A DNA stretch of 64,000 nt from Chitinophaga chungangae (GCF_017742215.1 NZ_JAGHKP010000001.1:496001-560000); one strand, 5' to 3'; positions 8,166-17,178 are shown, counted from the first letter of the stretch. Notes: generated from the letters alone by a model not told the origin. A program made the numbers and translations.

Positions 8166-8957
8166 ATGAAAAATATCCTCGCGGAAATTACCGCGCACAA
8201 AGCCGTGGAAGTAGCGGAACGGCAGAAAATGAGGCCGGCGCAGGAACTGGAGAACACCTCCATGTTCAGCCGCACGCCGCTTTCGCTCCGCAGTTTCCTG
8301 AAACAACCGGGGCGCAACGGTATTATCGCCGAATTCAAGCGCAAAAGCCCGTCCAAAGGCATTATCAACGATACCGTCACCGTGCAGGAAGTGACCACCG
8401 CCTATGCGCGTCACGGCGCATCGGGGCTGAGCGTGCTTACCGATCAAAACTATTTCGGTGGTTCGATGGACGATCTGCAGACCGCCCGCGCGGCCAACAC
8501 GATTCCCATCCTGCGGAAAGACTTCGTGATCGGCGAATATCAAATTCTCGAAGCGAAAGCCATTGGCGCCGACGTGATATTGCTCATTGCCGAATGCCTT
8601 ACCAGGCAGGAAGTGAAACACCTCGCGGAATTTGCGCATAACCTTGGCCTGGAAGTGCTGCTGGAAGTGCATACCGGCGAACAGCTGGAAAAGATCACCC
8701 CGCACACGCATCTCGTTGGCATCAACAACCGCGACCTGAAAACGTTCCAGGTGGATATTTACCGCTCCATGGAACTGCTCAAACAAATACCCGCGGAACA
8801 CAGCAGGGTGGCCGAAAGCGGCATGGACGACCCCGCCACCATCGTTACGCTGCGCAATGCGGGATTCGACGGGTTCCTGATCGGGGAACATTTCATGAAA
8901 GCCGAAAATCCCGGCGCGGCCTTCGAATCGTTCACCCAAAAACTGGCTTCGTTATGA
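8166..8957 (+). CDS. trpC: Indole-3-glycerol phosphate synthase
   Basis: TIM-barrel enzyme closing the indole ring. The 263-residue protein is monofunctional, not fused to TrpF. IIAEFKRKSPSKG (catalytic Lys and phosphate region), LSVLTDQNYFGGS, LRKDFVIGEYQI, VGINNRDLKTF and VAESGM are seen in the usual order. It overlaps trpF by four bases (ATGA). Confidence 0.96.
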   Translation: MKNILAEITAHKAVEVAERQKMRPAQELENTSMFSRTPLSLRSFLKQPGRNGIIAEFKRKSPSKGIINDTVTVQEVTTAYARHGASGLSVLTDQNYFGGSMDDLQTARAANTIPILRKDFVIGEYQILEAKAIGADVILLIAECLTRQEVKHLAEFAHNLGLEVLLEVHTGEQLEKITPHTHLVGINNRDLKTFQVDIYRSMELLKQIPAEHSRVAESGMDDPATIVTLRNAGFDGFLIGEHFMKAENPGAAFESFTQKLASL

Positions 8958-9577
8958 AGATAAAAGTCTGCGGCATCACCCGGAAAGAAGACCTGGACGC
9001 ACTCGTGCAGCTGGGCGCCGATTACGCCGGGTTCATTTTCTACGGCAAATCGCCCCGCTTCGTGGGCAATAAGCTGGACGGGCGCACCGTGCGCGAAACA
9101 GGCGGGAAGATCGGGAAAGTGGGCGTGTTCGTAAACGCCGACCCGCAGCAGGTGCTGCAAACGGTGAAAGATTACGGGCTGGACATGGTGCAGCTGCATG
9201 GGGAAGAATCCATAGCGGTATGCCAGCAATTACGTTTGTCCGTACCCGTTATAAAAGCGTTCCCGATGGGAGAAAAGGCAGGTGGCGCGGATTATGCGGC
9301 GCCGTTTATGGCGGTAACCGATTATTTCCTGTTCGATACGGCCGGTAAAGAATACGGCGGCACCGGCAGGCAGTTCGACTGGCAGCTTTTGAACGGTTAC
9401 AGCTACGACAAACCGTTTTTCCTCAGCGGCGGCATTGGCCCGGAAGACGCGGAAGCGGTGCTGCGATGGCGGCACGGCCATCTTTTTTCGCTGGACGTGA
9501 ACAGCAGGTTCGAAACCGCTCCCGGCGTAAAGGATATGGACAAAGTAGCGGCATTCATCAAAACGATAAAAAAATAA
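8954..9577 (+). CDS. trpF: Phosphoribosylanthranilate isomerase
   Basis: Amadori rearrangement step of tryptophan synthesis. The 207-residue TIM barrel begins MKIKVCGITRKEDL with the catalytic Cys7, contains YAGFIFYGKSPRFV, VQLHGEE and DTAGKEYGGTGRQFDW (catalytic Asp), and ends with a FLSGGIGPED phosphate-binding loop. Its start overlaps trpC. Confidence 0.95.
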   Translation: MKIKVCGITRKEDLDALVQLGADYAGFIFYGKSPRFVGNKLDGRTVRETGGKIGKVGVFVNADPQQVLQTVKDYGLDMVQLHGEESIAVCQQLRLSVPVIKAFPMGEKAGGADYAAPFMAVTDYFLFDTAGKEYGGTGRQFDWQLLNGYSYDKPFFLSGGIGPEDAEAVLRWRHGHLFSLDVNSRFETAPGVKDMDKVAAFIKTIKK

Positions 9578-9583
9578 CGAGTT

Positions 9584-10789
9584 ATGGATATAGCGGTGAA
9601 TACATCACAATCCAAATATCATGTCAATAAAAAGGGTTACTACGGCGAATTTGGCGGCGCATACATCCCCGAGATGCTGTACCCTAACGTGGAAGAGCTG
9701 CAGCAACAATACATGCAGATCATTTCCGACCCTTCTTTCCGGCAGGAGTTTGAACAGCTGCTGAAAGATTACGTAGGCAGGCCTTCTCCCCTGTATTTCG
9801 CGAAACGGTTGTCTGAAAAGTACAAAGCGAAGATCTACCTGAAACGTGAAGACCTCAATCATACGGGCGCGCACAAAGTGAACAACACCATCGGGCAGAT
9901 ATTACTGGCGAAACGCCTGGGCAAAAAACGCATCATCGCCGAAACCGGCGCTGGTCAGCACGGCGTGGCCACCGCTACCGTTTGCGCCCTGATGGGCCTG
10001 GAATGCGTGGTGTACATGGGCAGTGTGGACATCCAGCGGCAGGCGCCCAACGTGGCCCGCATGAAAATGCTCGGCGCCACCGTAATACCCGCCACCAGCG
10101 GCAGTAAAACCCTGAAAGACGCTACCAACGAAGCGATCCGCGACTGGATCAACAACCCGGTGGATACGCATTACATCATCGGCTCCGTAGTGGGGCCGCA
10201 CCCGTATCCTGATATGGTGGCGCGTTTCCAGTCCGTGATCAGCGAAGAGATCAGGCAGCAGCTGGTTGAAAAGACCGGCAAGCCCGATCCCGATTACGTG
10301 ATGGCCTGCGTAGGCGGCGGCAGCAATGCGGCCGGCGCGTTCTTTCATTTCACCGATGCGGAAAACGTAAAACTGGTGGCCGTTGAAGCGGCGGGCCAGG
10401 GCGTGAACAGCGGGTATTCCGCGGCTACCAGCCAGTTGGGCCGGCCCGGCATCATCCACGCCAGCAAAACCCTGCTGATGCAAACGGACGACGGGCAGAT
10501 CGTGGAGCCGCACTCCATTTCCGCCGGCCTGGATTACCCCGGCGTAGGCCCGATGCACGCGAACCTGTATGCCACCGGCCGCGCGTTGTTCCTCAACGCC
10601 ACCGACGACGAATCGCTGGCCGCCGGCTACGAGCTGAGCCTGCTGGAAGGCATCATTCCCGCACTGGAATCGGCGCATGCGCTCGCGAAGCTGAAAGACC
10701 TGCCGCTGAAACCGGAAGACGTAGTGGTGGTGTGCCTCAGCGGCCGCGGAGACAAAGACCTGGAAACCTATATCAAACATTTAAAGTAA
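9584..10789 (+). CDS. trpB: Tryptophan synthase beta chain
   Basis: PLP enzyme joining indole and serine. At 401 residues it is normal TrpB1. The PLP lysine is in [34 protein letters not shown] (PLP phosphate) and CLSGRGDKD at the C-terminus are present. It lies six bases ahead of trpA, its complex partner. Confidence 0.97.
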   Translation: MDIAVNTSQSKYHVNKKGYYGEFGGAYIPEMLYPNVEELQQQYMQIISDPSFRQEFEQLLKDYVGRPSPLYFAKRLSEKYKAKIYLKREDLNHTGAHKVNNTIGQILLAKRLGKKRIIAETGAGQHGVATATVCALMGLECVVYMGSVDIQRQAPNVARMKMLGATVIPATSGSKTLKDATNEAIRDWINNPVDTHYIIGSVVGPHPYPDMVARFQSVISEEIRQQLVEKTGKPDPDYVMACVGGGSNAAGAFFHFTDAENVKLVAVEAAGQGVNSGYSAATSQLGRPGIIHASKTLLMQTDDGQIVEPHSISAGLDYPGVGPMHANLYATGRALFLNATDDESLAAGYELSLLEGIIPALESAHALAKLKDLPLKPEDVVVVCLSGRGDKDLETYIKHLK

Positions 10790-10795
10790 AAGAGC

Positions 10796-11566
10796 ATGAA
10801 CAGGATCGATCAACTCTTTCAAAATAAACCGAAAGACATTCTGAATGTGTACTGCACGGCCGGATACCCTTCCCTGAACGATACCGTTGCCATTGTGGAG
10901 GCGTTGCAGCAAAGCGGCGCAGACATGGTGGAGCTGGGCATGCCTTTCTCCGACCCGCTGGCAGACGGCCCGGTGATCCAGGAAAGCAGCACCCGCGCGA
11001 TCAAAAACGGCATGCGCATCAGCGTATTGTTCGAACAGTTGAAAGGCTTGCGGAGCAAGGTTTCCATTCCCCTCGTCCTCATGGGTTACATGAACCCGGT
11101 AATGCAGTTCGGGGTGGAGAATTTCCTGCAAAAATGCGCAGAAACCGGCGTGGACGGCCTTATTCTGCCCGATCTGCCGATGGACGAATACGAATCCCAA
11201 TACAAACCGCTGTTTGAAAAATACGGCCTGCACAACATCTTCCTCGTAACGCCGGAAACCAACGAGGCCCGCATCCGCAGGATAGACGGGGTGAGCAACG
11301 GTTTTGTATATGCCGTGTCTTCTTCGTCCACCACCGGTAAAGACAAAGACATGAGCCACCAGGAAGCGTATTTTCAGCGGCTGAAAGCCATGAACCTGCG
11401 CAACCCGGTACTGATCGGGTTCGGCATCAAAGACAGCAAAACCTTCCGGGAAGCCTGCCGCCACAGCAACGGCGCAATTATCGGCAGCGCTTTTGTGAAA
11501 GCCATCGAAAACAGTGCTAACTTGCAGGCTACCGTGAAAGAATTCGTGGCAGGCATCAAAAGTTAA
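10796..11566 (+). CDS. trpA: Tryptophan synthase alpha chain
   Basis: Cleaves indole-3-glycerol phosphate to feed indole to TrpB. The 256-residue TIM barrel contains ELGMPFSDPLADGPVIQ with the catalytic Glu and Asp, MGYMNPVMQFG and a GFGIKD phosphate loop. It is the last trp gene; the 46-base tandem repeats and hisH follow. A weak promoter-like pair (TTTTG at 11491, TAACTTG at 11518) lies in its end and might serve hisH. Confidence 0.96.
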   Translation: MNRIDQLFQNKPKDILNVYCTAGYPSLNDTVAIVEALQQSGADMVELGMPFSDPLADGPVIQESSTRAIKNGMRISVLFEQLKGLRSKVSIPLVLMGYMNPVMQFGVENFLQKCAETGVDGLILPDLPMDEYESQYKPLFEKYGLHNIFLVTPETNEARIRRIDGVSNGFVYAVSSSSTTGKDKDMSHQEAYFQRLKAMNLRNPVLIGFGIKDSKTFREACRHSNGAIIGSAFVKAIENSANLQATVKEFVAGIKS

Positions 11567-11674
11567 AAGACAAAATGAACAGATGAAACAACGTTCCATC
11601 TGACCAATAAAAAAGACAAAATGAACAGATGAAACAACGTTCCATCTGACCAATAAAAAAGACAAAATGAACAG
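11567..11674 (+). repeat. 46-base tandem repeat with hairpin element copies 4 and 5
   Basis: Two identical 46-base units run up to the hisH start. Each contains GACAAAATGAACAG followed by ATGAAACAACGTTCCAT (11583-11599 and 11629-11645). That segment folds as a 7-pair stem with the same A.C mismatch position and CCAT end as the his/trp elements. The mini-ORF ATG-AAA-CAA-CGT-TCC-ATC-TGA is present in each. A third partial unit is the hisH start itself (GACAAAATGAACAG then ATG at 11675, exactly 46 bases later), so the units are duplications of the hisH initiation region or the reverse. Confidence 0.8.
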
Positions 11675-12268
11675 ATGAAAACAGCGATCATCAAGTACAA
11701 CGCCGGCAACACCCGCTCCGTGCTGTTCGCCCTGGAAAGGCTGGGCGTGGAAGCTACGGTAACGGACGATCCGGAAGAGCTGAAGTCCGCGGACAAGGTG
11801 ATCTTCCCGGGCGTGGGAGAAGCCAGCACCGCCATGGCTTACCTGCGCGAACGCAAGCTGGACACGCTGATCAAAGACCTGAAGCAGCCGGTGCTCGGTA
11901 TTTGCCTCGGTATGCAATTGCTTTGCAAACACTCCGAAGAAAACGATACGGACTGCATCGGCGTATTCGACCTGGACGTAAAAAAGTTCCAGAGCCCGGT
12001 GGAGAACCTGCTGAAGATCCCGCAGATCGGCTGGAACAACATCACCGGGCTGCACAGCGTGATCTTCGAGCACGTAGGGCAGAACGATTACATGTATTTC
12101 GTGCACAGCTATTTCGCGGAACTGGGGCCGGAAACCACGGCCATCGCCAATTACGTGATTAACTACAGCGCGGCTTTGCAGAAAGACAATTTCTACGCGG
12201 TGCAGTTTCACCCTGAAAAGTCCGCGCAGTCGGGCCAGAACATCATCGAAAGTTTTTTACGGCTGTGA
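11675..12268 (+). CDS. hisH: Imidazole glycerol phosphate synthase, glutaminase subunit
   Basis: Supplies ammonia to HisF. The 197-residue class I amidotransferase has Cys in LGICLGMQLLC (about residue 77), His-Glu in VQFHPEKSAQSG, and IPQIGWNN. The start is fixed by homology (MKTAIIKYNAGNTRSV) although two identical upstream ATG contexts exist in the repeats. Its stop overlaps the next GTG start by four bases. Confidence 0.95.
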   Translation: MKTAIIKYNAGNTRSVLFALERLGVEATVTDDPEELKSADKVIFPGVGEASTAMAYLRERKLDTLIKDLKQPVLGICLGMQLLCKHSEENDTDCIGVFDLDVKKFQSPVENLLKIPQIGWNNITGLHSVIFEHVGQNDYMYFVHSYFAELGPETTAIANYVINYSAALQKDNFYAVQFHPEKSAQSGQNIIESFLRL

Positions 12269-13410
12269 GCATACACATCAGGAATATCACCACGGCAGAC
12301 ACGCTGCAATTACGCAGGGACGTGATGTACCCTACCTGGCCATTGGAACGGGTAACGCTGCCGCATGATGCAGACGGCCTGCATTACGGCCTCTACAGCG
12401 GCGGCCGGCTGGTAACCGTGGTGTCCCTTTTTATCGAAGACGATACCGCCCAGTTCCGCAAGCTCGCTACCGCGCAGGATCAGCAGGGCCGGGGTTTTGG
12501 TAAACTGATGATGAAACATTTGCTGGACGTTTGCCGCGAGCGCGGCATTACCACGCTCTGGTGCAACGCCCGCGAAAGCGCGCTGGACTTTTACCGGCAA
12601 CTGGGTTTCACCGCTTTCAGCGAACGATTTTTTAAAGACGATCTTCCTTTCCTCAAAATGAAAATACCCGTACAGCCCGCACAGGCCAAAGGTTTTACGA
12701 TCATTCCCGCCATAGACATCATCGGCGGCAAATGCGTGCGTCTCACACAGGGCGATTACGCACAGCAAAAAGTATACAACGAAAACCCGCTCGAAGTAGC
12801 GGTGGAGTTTGAAGACGCCGGCATTCAGCGCCTGCACCTGGTAGATCTCGACGGCGCCAAAAAAGGCACGGTGGTGAACTGGAAAGTGCTGGAAGCCATC
12901 GCCGGCAAAACCGCGCTTGCCATCGATTTCGGCGGCGGCATCAAAAGCGGCGACGACTTGAAGATCGTATTTGAATCCGGCGCGGCGCTGGCTACCATCG
13001 GCAGCGTGGCCGTAAAACAGCCCGAACTGTTCTTCAGCTGGCTCGATCAGTACGGCGCCGAGAAGATGTTTCTCGGGGCAGACGTAAAAGACGAGAAGAT
13101 CGCCGTGGGCGGCTGGCTGGAAACCACGGACAAAAGCATTTTCGATTTCCTGCGCGTGAATCTCGAACGGGGGGTAAAGGAAGTATTTTGTACGGACATT
13201 GCGAAAGACGGCCTGCTGCAAGGCCCTTCCACTGAACTATATAAAAAGATCATTGCAGAGCTGCCCGGCATCCGCCTCACTGCCAGCGGCGGCGTCAGCC
13301 ACATCGGCGACGTGGAAGCGCTGCAGGAAGCAGGACTGGCCGGCGTCATCATTGGCAAGGCCATTTACGAAGGCCGCATTACATTACAGGAACTGAAGAA
13401 ATTTTTCTAA
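12265..13410 (+). CDS. hisA: GNAT acetyltransferase fused to HisA (ProFAR isomerase)
   Basis: The 381-residue frame starts with GTG overlapping the hisH stop (GTGA). Residues about 1-133 form a GNAT N-acetyltransferase with the acetyl-CoA loop QQGRGFGKLMM and a YRQLGF C-terminal motif. Residues about 138-381 are a complete HisA TIM barrel (IIPAIDIIGGKCVRLTQGDY, LHLVDLDGAKKG, IDFGGGIKSGDD, ASGGVSHIGDVEAL). No stop or frameshift separates them. An in-frame ATG at 12658 could also give free HisA. What the GNAT part acetylates cannot be told. The HisA role is secure; the fusion is unusual. Confidence 0.92.
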   Translation: MSIHIRNITTADTLQLRRDVMYPTWPLERVTLPHDADGLHYGLYSGGRLVTVVSLFIEDDTAQFRKLATAQDQQGRGFGKLMMKHLLDVCRERGITTLWCNARESALDFYRQLGFTAFSERFFKDDLPFLKMKIPVQPAQAKGFTIIPAIDIIGGKCVRLTQGDYAQQKVYNENPLEVAVEFEDAGIQRLHLVDLDGAKKGTVVNWKVLEAIAGKTALAIDFGGGIKSGDDLKIVFESGAALATIGSVAVKQPELFFSWLDQYGAEKMFLGADVKDEKIAVGGWLETTDKSIFDFLRVNLERGVKEVFCTDIAKDGLLQGPSTELYKKIIAELPGIRLTASGGVSHIGDVEALQEAGLAGVIIGKAIYEGRITLQELKKFF

Positions 13411-13413
13411 AAT

Positions 13414-14169
13414 ATGCTTACAAAACGCATCATACCCTGCCTGGACATCAAAGACGGGCGCACCGTAAAAGGGGTGAACTTCGAGAACATCCGCGACGCG
13501 GGCGACCCGATAGAATTGGGCGCGCTGTATGCGGAGCAGGGGGCGGACGAACTGGTGTTCCTCGACATCACCGCCACCAACGAAAGGCGTAAAACGCTGG
13601 CGGAACTGGTCACCAGGATCGCGCGGCATGTGAACATCCCGTTCACCGTGGGCGGCGGCATTTCTTCCGTGGAAGACGTGAGCGTGCTGCTGAACTCCGG
13701 CGCAGACAAAGTGTCTGTGAACACCGCCGCGTTTAAAAACCCGCAGCTGCTCAATGAATTGTCCCGCGAGTTCGGCAGCCAGTGCATCGTGCTGGCGATC
13801 GATACGCGTTTCGAGGAAGGCGACTGGTTCGTATACCTCAACGGCGGCCGCGTAAAAACGGACATCCGCACGGCAGACTGGGCAAAAGAGGCCGTAGACC
13901 GCGGCGCGGGCGAGATCTTGCTCACTTCCATGAACAACGACGGCACCAAACAGGGTTTCGCGCTGGACATCACCGGCCGCCTTTCCCAAAGTTTGCACGT
14001 GCCCGTCATCGCTTCCGGCGGGGCAGGCACTATGGAGCACTTCTCAGACGTTTTTGAGAAAGCGGGCGCGGATGCGGCACTGGCTGCCAGCATTTTCCAC
14101 TATAAAGAAATGGAAATCCCGGACCTGAAAAATTACCTCTACAAAAGAGGCATTCAGATCCGGTTCTAG
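13414..14169 (+). CDS. hisF: Imidazole glycerol phosphate synthase, cyclase subunit
   Basis: Forms IGP and AICAR with HisH. The 251-residue TIM barrel starts [20 protein letters not shown] (catalytic Asp11), has [11 protein letters not shown], and the second catalytic Asp in [14 protein letters not shown]. The terminal KRGIQIRF is typical. It follows hisA by three bases. Confidence 0.97.
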   Translation: MLTKRIIPCLDIKDGRTVKGVNFENIRDAGDPIELGALYAEQGADELVFLDITATNERRKTLAELVTRIARHVNIPFTVGGGISSVEDVSVLLNSGADKVSVNTAAFKNPQLLNELSREFGSQCIVLAIDTRFEEGDWFVYLNGGRVKTDIRTADWAKEAVDRGAGEILLTSMNNDGTKQGFALDITGRLSQSLHVPVIASGGAGTMEHFSDVFEKAGADAALAASIFHYKEMEIPDLKNYLYKRGIQIRF

Positions 14170-14204
14170 TTTGATATATATTTATTATATTTAAAGTGTT
14201 TTTG
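14170..14204 (+). promoter_or_regulatory. Possible weak promoter before hisIE
   Basis: TTTG at 14170-14173 and TGTTTTTG at 14197-14204 (one mismatch to TAnnTTTG) lie in a very AT-rich 40-base gap. The spacer is 23 bases, longer than ideal. It might give extra hisIE-thioredoxin transcription starting almost at the ATG. Confidence 0.3.
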
Positions 14205-14209
14205 TACCC

Positions 14210-14806
14210 ATGGAGGTAGATTTTTCAAAGTCGCCGGACGGACTGGTACCGGCCATCATACAGGATGCTATCACCCACCGCGTGCTGATGCTGGGGTATA
14301 TGAACCGCGAAGCGCTGGACAAGACGCTGGCGGAAAAACGGGTGACCTTTTTCAGCCGTTCGAAGAACCGGTTGTGGACGAAAGGGGAGGAAAGCGGTAA
14401 TTTCCTGAACCTGGTAAGCGCCGCGCTGGATTGCGACCAGGACACGCTGCTGCTGAAAGTGCATCCGGTTGGGCCTGTTTGCCATACCGGCGCAGATACC
14501 TGCTGGAACGAAAAAAACAAAGACGCCGCGTCTTTCCTCGCCGGCCTCGAACAGGTGATCCGCGACAGGAAAGAGAACCCGACCGAAAAATCGTACACCG
14601 CTTCATTGTTCGCCAAAGGCATCAACAAAGTAGCGCAAAAGGTGGGCGAAGAAGCGGTGGAACTGGTGATAGAGGCGAAAGACGACAACCGGGACCTGTT
14701 CCTGGGCGAAGCGGCCGATTTGTTGTTTCATTATTTAATTTTGTTGCAGGCCAAGGGCTTCACGCTCGAAGATGTAATAACCATATTAAAAGAACGGCAC
14801 AAATGA
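14210..14806 (+). CDS. hisIE: Bifunctional phosphoribosyl-AMP cyclohydrolase / phosphoribosyl-ATP pyrophosphatase
   Basis: Catalyses steps 2 and 3 of histidine synthesis. The N-terminal HisI domain (about residues 1-105) shows LMLGYMNREAL, FFSRSKNRLWTKGEESGN and the Zn cysteines in CHTGADTCW. The C-terminal HisE domain (about 110-198) shows the KVGEEAVELVIEAK acidic motif. It closes the split his gene set and overlaps the next gene by four bases. Confidence 0.96.
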   Translation: MEVDFSKSPDGLVPAIIQDAITHRVLMLGYMNREALDKTLAEKRVTFFSRSKNRLWTKGEESGNFLNLVSAALDCDQDTLLLKVHPVGPVCHTGADTCWNEKNKDAASFLAGLEQVIRDRKENPTEKSYTASLFAKGINKVAQKVGEEAVELVIEAKDDNRDLFLGEAADLLFHYLILLQAKGFTLEDVITILKERHK

Positions 14807-15894
14807 GAACCGTATCCATCCTCTTTTCCATTTTAACAGCCGCCACAACGGCCAGCGCCCAGTTTAAAGTAAGCGGCAACATCGCGGAAGCGCGCGAAGG
14901 ACAGAAATTATACTTCGTGAGCGAAGACGGCAATACCCGGGATTCCTCCGAGCTGAAAAACGGGCAATTTTCTTTCGTAACCGCCTACAATCCAGCTCCG
15001 GACGATATGTTCGCATTGATACTCGAAGGCAAACAATACCCGATGCTGCTGGTGGCAGACAAAAAGGAAGTGGAAATACAGGGTGACGAAGCGGGTTTCC
15101 CCGTGGCCAAAACCGTAAAGGCAGGCCAGCAAACCCAGTGGATGCAGGCCTATCACAAAGCCATGGAGCCCGTTCTCAAAAAAGTGCAGGAGCTGAATGC
15201 CGAAGCAGCCAGCATCAACGGCGAGGATGAGGCCGCCAAAGCCACTTTCCGCGCCAAAGCCACCGATTTTGAAGGCCAGCTGATGAACACCGGCATGAGT
15301 TTCCTGAAAGCCCACCCCAAGGCGCAGGCCAGCCTTTTCCTGCTGATAGGCGAAATGCGTGAGAGACTTACGGAAGACGAGTTCAGCAAACAATTCAACG
15401 CGCTGGACGCTTCCGTGAAAAATACCCGCTTCGGGAAGTCCGTTGCCGGCGAAATAGCCGCCGCCAAAGCTGAAAAGGCCAATGCGGGCCTTGCGAAAGA
15501 CTTTGAGCAGAAAGACCCGAACGGGAAACCGGTGAAATTATCCTCCTTCCGCGGCAAATACGTGCTGATCGACTTCTGGGCCAGCTGGTGCGGCCCCTGC
15601 CGGCAGGAAAACCCTCATGTAGTAGCGGCTTACCACAAATTCAAAAATAAGAACTTCACCATCCTCGGCGTGTCGCTGGACAAAAGCAAGACTGCCTGGG
15701 TAGAGGCCATAGAACAGGATAAACTGGTGTGGACGCAGGTATCCGATCTGCAGGGCTGGGCGAACGCGGCGGCGCAGCTGTACCGTGTGCAGGGCATCCC
15801 GCAGAACTTCCTGGTAGACCCGCAGGGAAAGATCATCGCCACCAACCTCCGGGGCCGCGCCCTGGAAATGAAGCTGGCACAGGTGCTGAAATAG
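14803..15894 (+). CDS. TlpA-like periplasmic thiol-disulfide oxidoreductase with DUF4369-type N-domain
   Basis: A 363-residue exported protein: signal peptide (residues 1-20, ending ASA), a beta-rich N-terminal DUF4369-like region, a helical middle, and a C-terminal thioredoxin fold with WASWCGPCR (about residues 260-268) and the cis-Pro segment QGIPQNFLVD. Probably an electron donor or reductant in the envelope. ATG 14803 overlaps the hisIE stop and starts exactly at the signal peptide; a longer frame upstream lies inside hisIE. Co-transcription with his is likely though functional linkage is unclear. Confidence 0.85.
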   Translation: MRTVSILFSILTAATTASAQFKVSGNIAEAREGQKLYFVSEDGNTRDSSELKNGQFSFVTAYNPAPDDMFALILEGKQYPMLLVADKKEVEIQGDEAGFPVAKTVKAGQQTQWMQAYHKAMEPVLKKVQELNAEAASINGEDEAAKATFRAKATDFEGQLMNTGMSFLKAHPKAQASLFLLIGEMRERLTEDEFSKQFNALDASVKNTRFGKSVAGEIAAAKAEKANAGLAKDFEQKDPNGKPVKLSSFRGKYVLIDFWASWCGPCRQENPHVVAAYHKFKNKNFTILGVSLDKSKTAWVEAIEQDKLVWTQVSDLQGWANAAAQLYRVQGIPQNFLVDPQGKIIATNLRGRALEMKLAQVLK

Positions 15895-15982
15895 CCGTCC
15901 CGGCCGAACCGCTTATCATTTTCACCTTGCTTTTAGCGGGTGGAATAGCCAACTTTGCCTGTAGACAAAACTGTTACCAAGT

Positions 15983-17125
15983 ATGAAGAAATTGCTCCTT
16001 GCAGCTGTGCTGTTAAGCCCGGCTGCAATGTTGTTGGCGCAGGATAAAAAAACAAAAACCTACCAGTACCATATCGAGGGAAGCATTATCAACGCGAACC
16101 AGGAAAAACCGGCCAAATACATTCTCAGGATGAGAACGGCGGGGGTTTTTAAGATGGACAGTGCAGTCGCCAGCGATGGAAAATTCTCATTTACCGGCAA
16201 TATCACCGAACCGCAGCTTGCACAGGTATTTGCCGTGATACCCGGAACGGGGGACAATCCCGTGAACAGGAAGGAAGTGGCATTGATCTTTCTCGGCAAA
16301 GGCACCACGCAGCTGAACCTCGCTTCGCCCGCATCCCGGGCCGAAGCCGGCGGAACCCACGAGCAGGGCGCTTTTAACGAGCTTAACGACCTGCTTCGTT
16401 CTGTAAATAAAGACTACGAAACAGCCGTTAAAAAATACCGTGAAGCGGCGGAATCCAAAGACGAAGACAAACTCAAAAAAGCCGAAATACGCCTGGAACA
16501 GCTGGAAGCCAGCAAAAAGGCCGTGATGCGGAAATACCTGGTGGAAAATCCCGGTACGCCCATCGGCATGTACGTGCTGAACCAGGTGGCGGGGTACGAG
16601 CTGAACCCGGACGATGTGGAGCCGCTGTTCAACGCGCTTTCCAAAACGGTGCGCAAATATCCTTCCGCAAAGGAATTCGAATACCGGATGGACCTTGCCA
16701 AGAAACTGGCCGTAGGCCAGCCCGCGATCGATTTCGCCCAGAAGGACGCGGAAGGCAAACCCGTGTCGCTCGCGTCTTTCAGGGGAAAATATGTGCTGGT
16801 GGATTTCTGGGCCAGCTGGTGCGGCCCCTGCCGCGCCGAGAACCCCAATGTGGTAAAGGCTTACAACCGTTTCAAAGATAAAGGTTTCACCATCCTGGGC
16901 GTATCGTTCGACGAGCGGAAAGACAAATGGCAACAGGCCATCGAGCAGGACAATCTTAGCTGGACGCACGTGTCTGACCTCAAAGGTTGGGGCAACGAAG
17001 TGGGCAAACTCTACGGCATCCGCGCCATCCCGCAGAACGTGCTGGTAGACCCGCAGGGCAGGATCATCGCGCGGAACCTGCGCGCGGAAGACCTGAACCG
17101 CAAGCTGGAAGAGCTGCTGAAATAA
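15983..17125 (+). CDS. TlpA-like periplasmic thiol-disulfide oxidoreductase, tandem paralog
   Basis: A 380-residue paralog of the preceding gene with signal peptide (MKKLLLAAVLLSPAAMLLAQ), DUF4369-like N-domain, a charged helical insert at about residues 130-185, and the same C-terminal WASWCGPCRAENPNVV active site and RAIPQNVLVDPQGRIIA cis-Pro region. The 88-base gap has only a weak promoter-like AACTTTG near 15954. It ends at the terminator at 17150. Confidence 0.85.
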   Translation: MKKLLLAAVLLSPAAMLLAQDKKTKTYQYHIEGSIINANQEKPAKYILRMRTAGVFKMDSAVASDGKFSFTGNITEPQLAQVFAVIPGTGDNPVNRKEVALIFLGKGTTQLNLASPASRAEAGGTHEQGAFNELNDLLRSVNKDYETAVKKYREAAESKDEDKLKKAEIRLEQLEASKKAVMRKYLVENPGTPIGMYVLNQVAGYELNPDDVEPLFNALSKTVRKYPSAKEFEYRMDLAKKLAVGQPAIDFAQKDAEGKPVSLASFRGKYVLVDFWASWCGPCRAENPNVVKAYNRFKDKGFTILGVSFDERKDKWQQAIEQDNLSWTHVSDLKGWGNEVGKLYGIRAIPQNVLVDPQGRIIARNLRAEDLNRKLEELLK

Positions 17126-17149
17126 ATTGTTTTTTTTATAAATCCTGTG

Positions 17150-17178
17150 AACGCCGGTCCGGAAGGGCCGGCGTTTTT
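17150..17178 (+). terminator. Intrinsic terminator after the his-trp-thioredoxin transcript
   Basis: AACGCCGGTCC (17150-17160), loop GGAA, GGGCCGGCGTT (17165-17175), then more T, give an 11-bp stem with one G-U. It separates the thioredoxin pair from the BlaI-type unit. Confidence 0.85.

Noticed and set aside
10781..12211. A 476-residue minus-strand frame across trpA and hisH
   Set aside because: It translates the tandem repeats as coding and covers two certain enzymes; no recognisable domain.
14431..14802. N-terminal extension of the first thioredoxin-like protein into hisIE
   Set aside because: Arg-rich out-of-frame translation of hisIE; the signal peptide starts at 14803.
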